Shown here: positions 6,460 through 13,923 of the stretch, one piece after another
How the letters are laid out: the number at the start of each line of letters is the position of its first letter
Numbering within the stretch: the first letter of the stretch is position 1
DNA from: an uncultured Burkholderiales bacterium
GTDB lineage: Bacteria; Pseudomonadota; Gammaproteobacteria; Burkholderiales; Burkholderiaceae
NCBI GenBank assembly: GCA_946480465.1
Contig: CAMLJY010000113.1
Span: 1-14,717, forward strand
DNA length: 14,717 bases
Reading direction: 5' to 3'
The notes under the pieces: model-generated
Told to the model about the DNA's origin: nothing
The model's input: the letters and a program-made list of their open reading frames with translations, nothing else
Databases searched by the model: none
Translations under genes and position numbers: made by a program

Positions 6460-8478
6460 TCAACGCGCCCGCTGCGATCGGGCCGCGGTGCCCGCGGGCC
6501 GGCGGTACGCGTTGACACCGAACTCCAGCGGTCGCTCGGCCTGCTGTTGCGCGCCGATGTCCGGACGCTCCATGTCGTTGAAGTTCGGCAGCCACTGCCC
6601 CGCCTGGTACGCCGCCGACCCGGCAATCACCTTGAAATGGCCGCCGGCACTCACGTCCGTGGCCGACAGGTAGAGCTTGCCGACGTATTTGGTCGAGGTG
6701 TCGGCCTTCGGGTCGAGACCGAGCGGCACGTCATAGCCGATCTCGCGCTGCACGGCCGAATCCAGCGCGGCCGCGAACAGGTCGGCATCGAAGTTCAGCG
6801 CCGGCGCGGTCAGGATGTTCCTGCCCGGGACCAGGAAGGTATCGTCCACGCCGCCGCGCGTCAGCTCGTGGTCGACGTCGCTGCTGCCGCAGGCGGCATT
6901 GATGCGCACCGCCGACTTCCGGTTCGGCTTCCAGACCGGCAGGATGTTGTTGCGGCTGACGATGTTGCAGGTGTCTCCACCGGCCTTGTCGATGCCCGCG
7001 GCCACGCCCATCCAGTGCTGGATGCCCAGCCCGCCCGGCGGCCGCGGCTGCAGCGCGGTGTTGTGGAAGAAGTACATGCGCCCGCCATTGACCTTGGCCA
7101 CGTTGGAACCGACCTTGAAGAACGACCCCCGGTCGTCGCTGTCCGGCGTGGGGTTGAATGGGCGGGACAGCCCGGCGTTGTTGTTCATGACGTTGCCGAA
7201 GACGTAGAGCGGACCGATCGACGTCGTGGCGGCCGCGATGCCGACCTGCGCCTGCTCGATGAAATTGCCCCAGATGCGCACGTTGCGGTTGGCGCCTTCG
7301 GCTTCGATGCCGTCGTCGTACACGCCGGCGATCTTGTTGCCGTGGATGTCGGAATCGGCGTAGGGGAAACCTTCGAACGTGAAGTTGTCGCTGCCGCCGA
7401 TGCCGTCGTTGAAGTAATGGCCGGGCACGGCGCTGATCTCGTTGTAGCGAATGACGTGGTTCGAACCGCAGTGGTAGAAGCCGACGGCATTCGCGACATT
7501 GGGATGGCCATAGGCCCAATGCTGCGAGCCGTAACGCGGGTCGCGAATGCGGTTGCGCTGGATGACGACGGTGTGGACCTTGCGCTCGACGGGCGTGCGG
7601 TAGTTCCAGCACCCGATGCCGAACTGCTCGTTGTAGCCCTGGCGGATGATGGCCGTCGGTTCCGAAATCGCAGCGGGCATGTCCTTCCAGCCGCTGCCGA
7701 AGCCGCTGATGTCGTTCTCCACCACCACCACGTGGTGCGCGCCATCCTGCAGCGCGATGCCGCTGCGCTGGCAGTTCTTCAGCGTCAGGCCGCGCACGAT
7801 GACGTAGGCGGCCTGGACATTCACGCAGTTGTGGTAGCTGCCCAGGTACCGGTCCGTCGCCCCCATGTCGATGGTGCTGCCTCCCGGCGCGGCGGTGTAG
7901 AGCACGTAGCCGCCCGGGCTGCCGGATTCCCTGATGTCGTAGGGCACCTCGCTGCGGCTGGGCAGGTGCACGGTCTTGGCGATGGGGAACTCCTCGCTCC
8001 AGGTCGTCACCGTCGTCGCCGAGTACGCCATCGTCGGCGACCACGCCAGCACCTCGTAGCGGGTGCCCGGCGCCAGCTTGACGATGCTGCCGCGGTACTC
8101 CTTGTTCCGCTGGTCGTACCACATCGGCAGCGCGAACTTCCATTCGCCCCCGGCCGGGCGGTAGAACACGTAGGCCGGCTGGGCGCCGTCGCCGCCCGGC
8201 GCTCCCCAGTACAGGCCCAGCGACTGGAACGTGGGGATGGCCTTCAGCGCCGTGCCGAAGTGGGGCTGGCCCAGGCGGAACGGCATCGCCATGTCGTCCG
8301 AGTACTTCAGCTTCGCGCCGGGCTCCAGTTCGGCCGGCTCGTAGCCGACGTTCTGGCGCGGGTCGTTCGTCGCGGCGAAATCACCGGCGCTGCCGGCGGC
8401 CGGCCACAGGCCCAGCGCCGCGGACAGCAGGCCCGTGGCCACGGGCCCCCAGGGGCGCATCACGCAATGAATCGGCAT
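6460..8478 (-). CDS. Secreted right-handed parallel beta-helix protein
   Basis: 672 residues. The N-terminus has a Sec-type signal (about 1-31: hydrophobic ATGLLSAALGLWP, then AAGSAG), so the protein goes to the periplasm or outside. Residues about 85-165 look like a fibronectin-III-type beta domain (YVFYRPAGGEWKF, LAPGTRYEVLAWSP). Residues about 215-515 are beta-helix coils, seen as repeated V-x-I-x-x-N turns: YVIVRGLTLKNC, HHVVVVENDI, HTVVIQRNRI, HVIRYNEIS, RNVRIWGNFIE, YVFGNVMNN, CNIVSRNNIL. The C-terminus has DIGAQQ, common at the end of pectate-lyase or chondroitinase-B-like secreted proteins. Such folds include polysaccharide lyases, hydrolases and non-enzymatic binding proteins; I cannot place the catalytic residues, so no reaction is claimed. 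The frame is open to 8568, but ATG 8478 is chosen because AAGGA (8483-8487) precedes it and a signal peptide follows at once. It lies 113 bp after the second TRAP binding protein. Confidence 0.85.
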   Translation of the reverse strand: MPIHCVMRPWGPVATGLLSAALGLWPAAGSAGDFAATNDPRQNVGYEPAELEPGAKLKYSDDMAMPFRLGQPHFGTALKAIPTFQSLGLYWGAPGGDGAQPAYVFYRPAGGEWKFALPMWYDQRNKEYRGSIVKLAPGTRYEVLAWSPTMAYSATTVTTWSEEFPIAKTVHLPSRSEVPYDIRESGSPGGYVLYTAAPGGSTIDMGATDRYLGSYHNCVNVQAAYVIVRGLTLKNCQRSGIALQDGAHHVVVVENDISGFGSGWKDMPAAISEPTAIIRQGYNEQFGIGCWNYRTPVERKVHTVVIQRNRIRDPRYGSQHWAYGHPNVANAVGFYHCGSNHVIRYNEISAVPGHYFNDGIGGSDNFTFEGFPYADSDIHGNKIAGVYDDGIEAEGANRNVRIWGNFIEQAQVGIAAATTSIGPLYVFGNVMNNNAGLSRPFNPTPDSDDRGSFFKVGSNVAKVNGGRMYFFHNTALQPRPPGGLGIQHWMGVAAGIDKAGGDTCNIVSRNNILPVWKPNRKSAVRINAACGSSDVDHELTRGGVDDTFLVPGRNILTAPALNFDADLFAAALDSAVQREIGYDVPLGLDPKADTSTKYVGKLYLSATDVSAGGHFKVIAGSAAYQAGQWLPNFNDMERPDIGAQQQAERPLEFGVNAYRRPAGTAARSQRAR

Positions 8479-8482
8479 GGTT

Positions 8483-8487
8483 TCCTT
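8483..8487 (-). promoter_or_regulatory. Ribosome binding site fixing the beta-helix gene start
   Basis: AAGGA on the minus strand, 4 nt before ATG 8478. It selects this ATG over the upstream in-frame ATG at 8568 and puts the signal peptide at the N-terminus. Confidence 0.6.
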
Positions 8488-8509
8488 CTCGCAATGGATC
8501 ATGAAACTC

Positions 8510-8530
8510 GGCGCGATGGTCCATCGCGCC
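8510..8530. repeat. 21-bp perfect inverted repeat upstream of the beta-helix gene
   Basis: Arms GGCGCGATGG and CCATCGCGCC are exact reverse complements separated by a single T. The repeat starts 32 bp upstream of the beta-helix start codon, in the 113-bp gap after the second dctP. As DNA it resembles a dimeric regulator's operator. As RNA it would form an 8-bp stem with a 5-nt loop followed by GAGTTTC, a weak terminator-like or attenuator-like structure. Either would let the distal genes be controlled apart from the TRAP genes. Confidence 0.5.
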
Positions 8531-8591
8531 ACGTGGCGTCGTCCAACGACATTCGGACATGAGGGCATGAGCAGCGCTCATGGCGGCGCGA

Positions 8592-9623
8592 TCACCGGGC
8601 GCCGGTGCGCAGGCGGCCGAGCTCGACATAGAGATCGATCACTTCGCTCGCGCCGATGCGGCGGTTGTGCTTGTCGAAGACGTCGCGCAGGCGGTTGCGG
8701 ATGCGTTCGGCGTCCTCGCGCGGGATGCTGCTGACCTGCATGCCCCGCTCGCGCAGGGCCGCCAGGGCCAGGCCCGCGGCCTCGCGGTTCCAGCGCCGCT
8801 GCAGCCCGCGCGACTCCGCGGCCGCCCGCCGCAGCGCCACCCGCTGTTCCGCGCTGAGCCGGTCCCAGTGGCGCCGCGACACGAGCAGCACGAAGGCCGA
8901 ATAGACGTGGCGCGACAGCGTCAGGTACTTCTGCACCTCGTAGAGCCGGCTGCCCAGGATGGTCGGCAGCGGGTTCTCCTGGCCGTCGACGAGCTTCGCG
9001 CGCAGCGCTTCGTACACCTGCGGGAACGGCATCGGCACGGCCTCGAAACCGAGGCGCCGGAAGCTCTCGGTCAGCATCTCGTTCTGCATGGTGCGCAGGC
9101 GCACGCCGCGGAAATCGGCCGCCTGGGCAATGGGCCGCAGGCTGTTGGTGATGTGCCGGAAACCGTTCTCCCAATAGGCCAGGCCCACCAGTCCGTGCGG
9201 CATCAGGCCGTCCAGCTGGCGCTGGCCCCAGGCGCCGTCCAGCAGGGTGTCGGCCTCGGCCTCGTCGAAGAAGGTGAATGGGTAATTGACCGCGGAAAAC
9301 GCGGGATTGAGCTGCGCCAGCGTGCTGCTGTCCGGCGCCGTCATCTCCAGCGTGCCGTCGCGCAGCGCCTGCACCATCGTCAGGTCGTTGCCGAGCTGGC
9401 CGCCCGCGTGCAACTCGATGCGCAGCGCGCCCTGCGCATAGCGATCGACGCGCTGCGCGAAGTCCTGCACCGCGCGGCCCTGGATCGAGTCGGCCGGCAG
9501 GCCGATGCCCACACGCATCTGCAACGGTGCGGAGGCTCGCGCGCCGCCCGCGAGCTGCACCCCTGCCCCCCAGGCCGCCGCCAGCAGCAGCCGCCGGCGC
9601 CGTGCGAATCCATGCTGGTCCAT
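8592..9623 (-). CDS. dctP: TRAP transporter solute-binding protein, DctP family (second copy)
   Basis: A 343-residue periplasmic binding protein that would hand its ligand to DctQM. Family hallmarks: YWENGFRHITN (150-160), the ligand-arginine region VRLRTMQNEM (R177) and LVDGQENP (211-218). The leader MDQHGFARRRRLLLAAAWGAG has a run of four arginines before a mild hydrophobic stretch, which resembles a Tat signal more than a plain Sec signal, with likely cleavage after ARASA. GGAGG at 6-nt spacing supports ATG 9623. It differs substantially from the copy upstream: the pocket neighbour is NEMLTESFRRLG here and NPVYLDTFKSLG there, and it has a longer Arg-rich C-terminus. The pair is therefore old paralogs, not a recent duplication. 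A 164-bp gap with an octamer repeat separates them. The ligand is unknown. Confidence 0.92.
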   Translation of the reverse strand: MDQHGFARRRRLLLAAAWGAGVQLAGGARASAPLQMRVGIGLPADSIQGRAVQDFAQRVDRYAQGALRIELHAGGQLGNDLTMVQALRDGTLEMTAPDSSTLAQLNPAFSAVNYPFTFFDEAEADTLLDGAWGQRQLDGLMPHGLVGLAYWENGFRHITNSLRPIAQAADFRGVRLRTMQNEMLTESFRRLGFEAVPMPFPQVYEALRAKLVDGQENPLPTILGSRLYEVQKYLTLSRHVYSAFVLLVSRRHWDRLSAEQRVALRRAAAESRGLQRRWNREAAGLALAALRERGMQVSSIPREDAERIRNRLRDVFDKHNRRIGASEVIDLYVELGRLRTGAR

Positions 9624-9716
9624 GTCGAACCCTCCACACCAGTGCCACGGAAGCGGCCGGGCGCCAGCCCCGCACGGGCGCACCGCCCCGGCCGCGGTGC
9701 CGGCGCGCGCTGGCAC

Positions 9717-9756
9717 GCCAATGCGCCAATGCGCCAATGCGCCAGTGCGCCAGTGC
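9717..9756. repeat. Five tandem copies of an 8-bp unit between the two dctP genes
   Basis: Three copies of GCCAATGC are followed directly by two of GCCAGTGC, then by GCTGCC, a partial unit. The array sits 93 bp upstream of the second dctP start and 31 bp downstream of the first dctP stop, so a change in copy number would alter no protein. It could change spacing or transcript structure between the two genes. Confidence 0.85.
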
Positions 9757-9787
9757 GCTGCCGAGCTGCCGCGCGATCGCGTTGCCG

Positions 9788-10813
9788 CTACTGCGCGCCG
9801 CGCAGCTTGGCCAGCGCGGACTGGGCCTCCTGCCACAGGTCCATGCCCACCGTGGTGGCGATGCCGGCATTGACGGTGGTCAGCTTGTCGCGCATGCGGC
9901 CGGTTTCCTTCGGCGCGATCTTGTTGAAGACCATGCCCTTGGCCTGCAGGTCCGCCAGGGCGCGTGCCGCCGCCTCGCGCGTGTCCTTGCGCTCGAACGC
10001 CCGGCTGGCGCGGGCGGCATCCGCCAGCACCTTCTGCTCGTCCTTGCTCAGGCCGTCCCAGTACTTCCTGCTGACCAGCACGATGAAGGGGCTGTAGGCA
10101 TGGTTCGTCGCGCTGACGTACTTCTGCACCTCGTAGAACTTGCCGGACAGGATGTTCGTGTACGGGTTCTCCTGGCCGTCGACGGTGCCGGTCTCCAGGG
10201 CCGGGAACAGTTCCGGGAACGCCAGCGGCACGGGGTTGGCGCCGAGGCTCTTGAAGGTGTCCAGGTACACCGGGTTCTGCATCACGCGCAGCTTGATGCC
10301 CTCCAGGTCCTGCGCGGTCTGGATCGGCTTCTTGTTGTTGGTGACGTTGCGGAAGCCGTTCTCCCAGTAGACGAGGCCGACCAGGCCCTTGTCCTGCAGC
10401 CTGTCCATCACCTTCTGGCCCACCGGGCCGTCGAGGATGGCATCGGCCTCCTGCGTGTTGTTGAACAGGAAGGGCGTGTCCCACAGCGCCATTTCCTTGG
10501 CGATGCCCACCAGCGTGGCGGTGGAGCCCACCATCATTTCCTGCGCGCCGCCGATCAGCGCCTGCTGCATCTGCACGTCGGTGCCCAGCGCGGCGCCGCC
10601 CACGGCGCGCACCTTCATCTTGCCGCCCGAGGCCTTCTCGACCTGCTCGGCGAAGAACTTGACGGCGCGCCCCTGGTTGCTGGCCTCCGCCAGCCCGTAG
10701 CCGAACCGGATGACCCGGGCCTTGACGTCCTGCGCCTGCGCGGCGGCCGGCGCCAGCACCCCGAGGGCGCATGCGAGGGAAACGGAAAGGGTGAGGCGGC
10801 GCAACGGGATCAT
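9788..10813 (-). CDS. dctP: TRAP transporter solute-binding protein, DctP family (first copy)
   Basis: A 341-residue periplasmic receptor for a TRAP transporter. It has a normal Sec signal (MIPLRRLTLSVSLACALGVL, cleavage after AQA at about 27), then the DctP-family core: YWENGFRNVTNNKKPI (149-164), IKLRVMQNPVYLDTFKSLG with the probable carboxylate-binding R176, and TVDGQENPYTNI (210-221). Most characterised members bind C4-dicarboxylates, sugar acids, 2-keto acids or similar organic acids. The conserved Arg implies a carboxylate ligand, but the exact one cannot be read. ATG 10813 has AGGAG at 6-nt spacing. It starts 37 bp after dctM, in the common Q-M-P order, and is the likely cognate receptor of this membrane pair. 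Confidence 0.95.
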   Translation of the reverse strand: MIPLRRLTLSVSLACALGVLAPAAAQAQDVKARVIRFGYGLAEASNQGRAVKFFAEQVEKASGGKMKVRAVGGAALGTDVQMQQALIGGAQEMMVGSTATLVGIAKEMALWDTPFLFNNTQEADAILDGPVGQKVMDRLQDKGLVGLVYWENGFRNVTNNKKPIQTAQDLEGIKLRVMQNPVYLDTFKSLGANPVPLAFPELFPALETGTVDGQENPYTNILSGKFYEVQKYVSATNHAYSPFIVLVSRKYWDGLSKDEQKVLADAARASRAFERKDTREAAARALADLQAKGMVFNKIAPKETGRMRDKLTTVNAGIATTVGMDLWQEAQSALAKLRGAQ

Positions 10814-10850
10814 CGATGTCTCCTAACGTCCATTGACAGTGAGTGAAGAT

Positions 10851-12143
10851 TCAGCGCATCCAGGACAGCGGCACGGTCACCACGCCCGGAACGGCCACGA
10901 GAAGGGACAGGATCAGCAGGTACGACAGCAGGAACGGGTTGACGCCCTTGATGACGCCGTGCAGCGACAGCCGGCCGACGCCGGCCACCACGTTGAGCAC
11001 GGTGCCCACCGGCGGGGTGATGAGGCCGATGGCACCGTTGAGGATGAACATCAGCCCGAAGTACACCGGGTCGATGCCGGCTTTCACGGCCAGCGGCAGC
11101 ATCACCGGCGCGAAGATCAGGATGGTCGGCGTCAGGTCCAGCGCGGTGCCGATGAGCACCAGCGACAGCATCATCGCCAGCATCAGCAGCCGCGGGCTGT
11201 CCACCAGCGGGCCGAGCAGCCCGCTGAGCACCGTGGTGCTGTCGGCCAGCGTGATCATGTAGCTGACCACCTGGGCCCCGGCGCACAGGAACATCACGAT
11301 GGCCGTGGTCCTGGACGCGCGCAGCAGCACGCCGTAGAGCGCGGTGAGTTTCATCTCGCGGTGCACGGCGAGGGAGACGAGCAGCGCGTAGAAGGCCGCC
11401 ACCACCGCGGCTTCGGTGGGCGTGAACACGCCCGTCTTCATGCCGCCGATGATGATCACCGGCATCAGCAGCGCCCAGAAGGCCCGCCCCATCGCGCGCA
11501 GCCGGTCGGCCCAGGACAGGCGGTCCTCGGCCGGCAGGTCGAGGCGCCGCATCACCAGCTTCCAGGTCAGCAGCAGCGCCACGCCCATCAGCAGCCCGGG
11601 CGCGATGCCCGACAGGAAGAGCGCCGAAATCGAGGTGTTGGTGGTGACGCCGTAGATCACGAACGGCATCGACGGCGGGATGATGGGCGCGATGATGCCG
11701 CCCGAGGCGATGAGGCCGGCCGAGGTGTTCATCGGATAGCCGCGCTCGCGCATCATCGGCAGCAGGATGGTGGCCAGCGCCGCGGTGTCGGCCAGGGCCG
11801 AGCCGCTCATGCTGGCCATCAGCACCGCGGCGGCGATGGCCACGTAGCCCAGCCCGCCACCGACGTGGCCGAACCAGGCCTGCGCGGCCTGGATGATGCG
11901 GCGGCTCAGGCCGCCCGCGTTCATCAGCTCGCCGGCCAGCACGAAGAAGGGCACGGCCAGCAGCGGGAAGCTGTCCACCCCGGCCACCAGGTTCTGCGCC
12001 AGCAGCTGGGTGTCCCAGAACCCCAGCGCCCAGGCCATGGCCGCCGCGATGAGCACCAGGGCCAGGCCCATGTTCATGCCGATGCCCAGCAGCAGCACCA
12101 TGCCGCCGATGAACAGGGCGAAGGCGAGCCACTCGTCGCTCAT
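10851..12143 (-). CDS. dctM: TRAP transporter large membrane subunit DctM
   Basis: A 430-residue inner-membrane protein with about twelve hydrophobic segments. It is the sodium- or proton-coupled transport channel of the TRAP complex. Family motifs are clear: VPFFVLAGELMNAGGLSRR (TM2-loop), LMASMSGSALADTAALATI, SAGLIASGGIIAPIIPPS (the conserved PPS re-entrant region), GVFTPTEAAVVAAFYAL and the C-terminal GLITPPVGTVLNV. The length matches the family (about 425-430). ATG 12143 is preceded by AGGAG at 7-nt spacing. It lies 60 bp after dctQ and 37 bp before dctP, so the three subunits are almost certainly co-transcribed. Confidence 0.97.
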   Translation of the reverse strand: MSDEWLAFALFIGGMVLLLGIGMNMGLALVLIAAAMAWALGFWDTQLLAQNLVAGVDSFPLLAVPFFVLAGELMNAGGLSRRIIQAAQAWFGHVGGGLGYVAIAAAVLMASMSGSALADTAALATILLPMMRERGYPMNTSAGLIASGGIIAPIIPPSMPFVIYGVTTNTSISALFLSGIAPGLLMGVALLLTWKLVMRRLDLPAEDRLSWADRLRAMGRAFWALLMPVIIIGGMKTGVFTPTEAAVVAAFYALLVSLAVHREMKLTALYGVLLRASRTTAIVMFLCAGAQVVSYMITLADSTTVLSGLLGPLVDSPRLLMLAMMLSLVLIGTALDLTPTILIFAPVMLPLAVKAGIDPVYFGLMFILNGAIGLITPPVGTVLNVVAGVGRLSLHGVIKGVNPFLLSYLLILSLLVAVPGVVTVPLSWMR

Positions 12144-12203
12144 GCGCCTGCTCCTGCGTTGACGCGTTCTTTACGAATCAGCATGGTCGTTGTCCGGTGG
12201 CGT

Positions 12204-12791
12204 TCATTCGAGGTCCTGGGCATGGCCCAGGTGCAGCGGCCGGCGCTGCAGCAGCTGCAGCGCCGCCATGGCGCCGATGGCCAGCGAACACAGCAGCGCC
12301 GGCAGCGGCAGCAGCGCACTGGGGTAGCCCAGCACCACCGAGCGACTGCCCAGCCCGACCACCACCTGCTGCCAGGCACCCCAGGCCAGCAGGGCCGAGG
12401 CCAGCACCACCAGCAGCCGGATCACGACCGCGGCCAGCGCCAGCACGCCGGGCCGGCCCTTCAGCGCCTGCAGCAGGCTGTTGAAGGCCATGTGCTCGCC
12501 GGCCGGGTAGGCCAGCGTCGCGCCGATGAAGACCATCCACACGAAGAGCAGGCGCGCCAGTTCCTCGCCGCCGGCCATGCCGGTGCCGAAGCCGTAGCGC
12601 AGCACGACGTTGATGAACACGGCCGCCGCCATCACGGCCATGCAGCCGGCCATCGCCACGCGGCAGGCCCCTGCGCCGAAGGCCAGCAGGGCGGCACCGG
12701 CACCGCCTTCAGGCGCGGCGGGCCCGCGCCCGGCGCGCTGATCGTCCATCACCGCGGGCGCGGGTGGCGCCGGCCGGGGCTTCGGCTTCAT
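12204..12791 (-). CDS. dctQ: TRAP transporter small membrane subunit DctQ
   Basis: 195 residues with four hydrophobic segments, the DctQ layout. The family signature NVVLRYGFGTGMAGGEELAR, followed directly by LLFVWMVFIGA, spans about residues 61-91. DctQ pairs with DctM and supports docking of the binding protein. The N-terminal ~35 residues (Pro/Ala-rich, KPKPRPAPPAP) are an unusual cytoplasmic extension. The frame is open to 12824, but that would overlap the dehydrogenase gene. AAGGAG at 5-nt spacing marks ATG 12791, which leaves a 26-bp gap after the dehydrogenase gene. The sequence is typical of the family apart from the extension. Confidence 0.93.
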   Translation of the reverse strand: MKPKPRPAPPAPAVMDDQRAGRGPAAPEGGAGAALLAFGAGACRVAMAGCMAVMAAAVFINVVLRYGFGTGMAGGEELARLLFVWMVFIGATLAYPAGEHMAFNSLLQALKGRPGVLALAAVVIRLLVVLASALLAWGAWQQVVVGLGSRSVVLGYPSALLPLPALLCSLAIGAMAALQLLQRRPLHLGHAQDLE

Positions 12792-12796
12792 GGCAT

Positions 12797-12802
12797 CTCC
12801 TT
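12797..12802 (-). promoter_or_regulatory. Ribosome binding site fixing the dctQ start
   Basis: AAGGAG on the minus strand, 5 nt before ATG 12791. It favours this start over the open upstream extension to 12824 and shows that dctQ has its own initiation site after the dehydrogenase stop. Confidence 0.7.
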
Positions 12803-12817
12803 CGGGCGCGGCATCCG

Positions 12818-13828
12818 CTACCACGCGTTCACCCAGTTCCGCGGTGCCTCGCCCCGAAGCACGCGCACCGCCTCCTCGGCCGCCTTGCGCTGCAGTTCGC
12901 GCATCGACTCCTCGCTGTACCAGCCGACGTGGTTGGTCACGATGACGTTGTCGAGGGCGAAGAGCGGGTGCGACAGGTCCGGCGGCTCGGGATCGAAGAC
13001 GTCGAGGCCCGCGCCGAGCAGCTGGCCGGCGCTCATCGCCGCATGCAGCGCGTCGAGGTCCACCAGGCCGCCCCGCGCGGGGTTGACCAGGATGGCGCCC
13101 GGCGGCATCAGCGCGAGCCGGCGCGCATGGGCCAGGTGGCGGGTATCGGCGTTCAAGGGCGCGTGGAGCGAGACCAGGTCGGACTCGGCGAACAGCGTGT
13201 CGAGGTCCGCCGCCTGCACGCCGCCGGGCAGGTCGGCATGGGGGTCGTGCACCAGCACGCGCGCGAAGCCGAAGCCCATCAGCTTCTCCTGCGTCATGCG
13301 CGCGATGCGGCCGTAGCCCACCAGCCCCAGGGTGCGGCCGCGCCAGCGGTACATGGGCTTGAGCACGCCCGCGGACCAGCGGCCGGCGCGCACCTCGGCG
13401 TCGTGCAGCCGCAGGCGCCGGGCCACCGCCAGCGCCAGCGCCACGGCCTGGCTGCTGACCTCGTCGACGCCGTAGTCCGGCACGTTGGCGACCACGACGC
13501 CGCGCTCGCGCGCAGCCGCCAGGTCGACGTTGTCGACGCCCACCCCGTAGCGCACGATCGCCCGCAGCCGCGGCAGCGCCTCGATCACCGGGCGCGACAG
13601 CGGCGACTCGCGCACCAGCACCACGTCAGCGTCCCGCGCGGCCAGGGCCACGGCCGCGGGGTCGCCGCCGCACGGCCGCACCTGGAACTGCGCCCCCACC
13701 GCGCCGAGCAGCGCCGCCTCCTGGTCGTAGGCGGCGTAGCCGTCGTCCACCGCGACCACGCGATGCTTCAGGGCGTCGGGGCCCCGGTTGGAGGCCGGTC
13801 GGGACGGTGTCGGGAGGCAATGGTCCAT
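12818..13828 (-). CDS. D-isomer-specific 2-hydroxyacid dehydrogenase, CtBP-like
   Basis: A 336-residue cytoplasmic NAD(P)-dependent oxidoreductase that interconverts a 2-hydroxy acid and a 2-keto acid. The Rossmann loop is LGLVGYGRIARM (GxGxxA, 171-176), with D195 (VHDP) placed to bind the NAD ribose, which suggests NAD over NADP. The catalytic triad is present: R252 (NPARGG), E281 (FDPEPP) and H300 (NHVGWYSEES). The HVGWYSEES tail and RKAAEEAVRVLRGEAPRN resemble the C-terminal-binding-protein-like branch more than SerA; no ACT domain is present, so serine biosynthesis is unlikely. It is the first gene of the run and is divergent from the GntR gene, so its substrate is probably the imported compound or an early product. 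The start is ATG 13828; no Shine-Dalgarno is visible, and residues 1-20 are not family-like, so a later start is possible. Confidence 0.92.
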   Translation of the reverse strand: MDHCLPTPSRPASNRGPDALKHRVVAVDDGYAAYDQEAALLGAVGAQFQVRPCGGDPAAVALAARDADVVLVRESPLSRPVIEALPRLRAIVRYGVGVDNVDLAAARERGVVVANVPDYGVDEVSSQAVALALAVARRLRLHDAEVRAGRWSAGVLKPMYRWRGRTLGLVGYGRIARMTQEKLMGFGFARVLVHDPHADLPGGVQAADLDTLFAESDLVSLHAPLNADTRHLAHARRLALMPPGAILVNPARGGLVDLDALHAAMSAGQLLGAGLDVFDPEPPDLSHPLFALDNVIVTNHVGWYSEESMRELQRKAAEEAVRVLRGEAPRNWVNAW

Positions 13829-13863
13829 GGCGTGATGACAGCGAGATCTGCAATGCGGCGTAC

Positions 13864-13878
13864 GATATCTGAGATATC
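13864..13878. promoter_or_regulatory. Candidate operator, GATATC-N3-GATATC
   Basis: Two GATATC half-sites separated by TGA form a near-perfect 15-bp dyad, 36 bp upstream of the dehydrogenase start and 71 bp before the GntR-gene promoter -10. It is AT-rich in an otherwise very GC-rich window, as is common for protected regulatory sites. It could be bound by the divergent GntR protein to control the TRAP run. No binding data can be read from sequence. Confidence 0.5.
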
Positions 13879-13888
13879 AGATGCGGAA

Positions 13889-13906
13889 TCTAGGATTTAC
13901 CCTAGA
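13889..13906. promoter_or_regulatory. Candidate operator, TCTAGG-N6-CCTAGA, overlapping the GntR-gene -35
   Basis: Perfect 6-bp arms flank ATTTAC. The centre overlaps the putative -35 of the GntR-family gene (13896-13901), so a protein bound here would block RNA polymerase. That is the usual geometry for autorepression. The spacing (18 bp overall) suits a winged-helix dimer. Confidence 0.5.
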
Positions 13907-13923
13907 GGGTGCGGGCCTATACT
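13896..13923 (+). promoter_or_regulatory. Putative sigma-70 promoter of the GntR-family gene
   Basis: TTTACC (13896-13901, 4/6 match to TTGACA), a 16-bp spacer and TATACT (13918-13923, 5/6 match to TATAAT). The -10 lies 25 bp upstream of the ATG, giving a short leader that contains the GGGAG ribosome binding site at 13937-13941. This AT-richer stretch stands out from its surroundings. Confidence 0.5.

Noticed and set aside
5746..8562. 938-codon plus-strand open frame opposite iaaA and the beta-helix gene
   Set aside because: Low-complexity Arg/Ala/Val/His-rich translation without recognisable domains; the minus strand carries clear family motifs and ribosome binding sites over the same bases.
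10833..13316. 827-codon plus-strand open frame opposite dctM, dctQ and the dehydrogenase
   Set aside because: His/Gln/Arg-rich shadow translation; the opposite strand encodes three well-recognised proteins.
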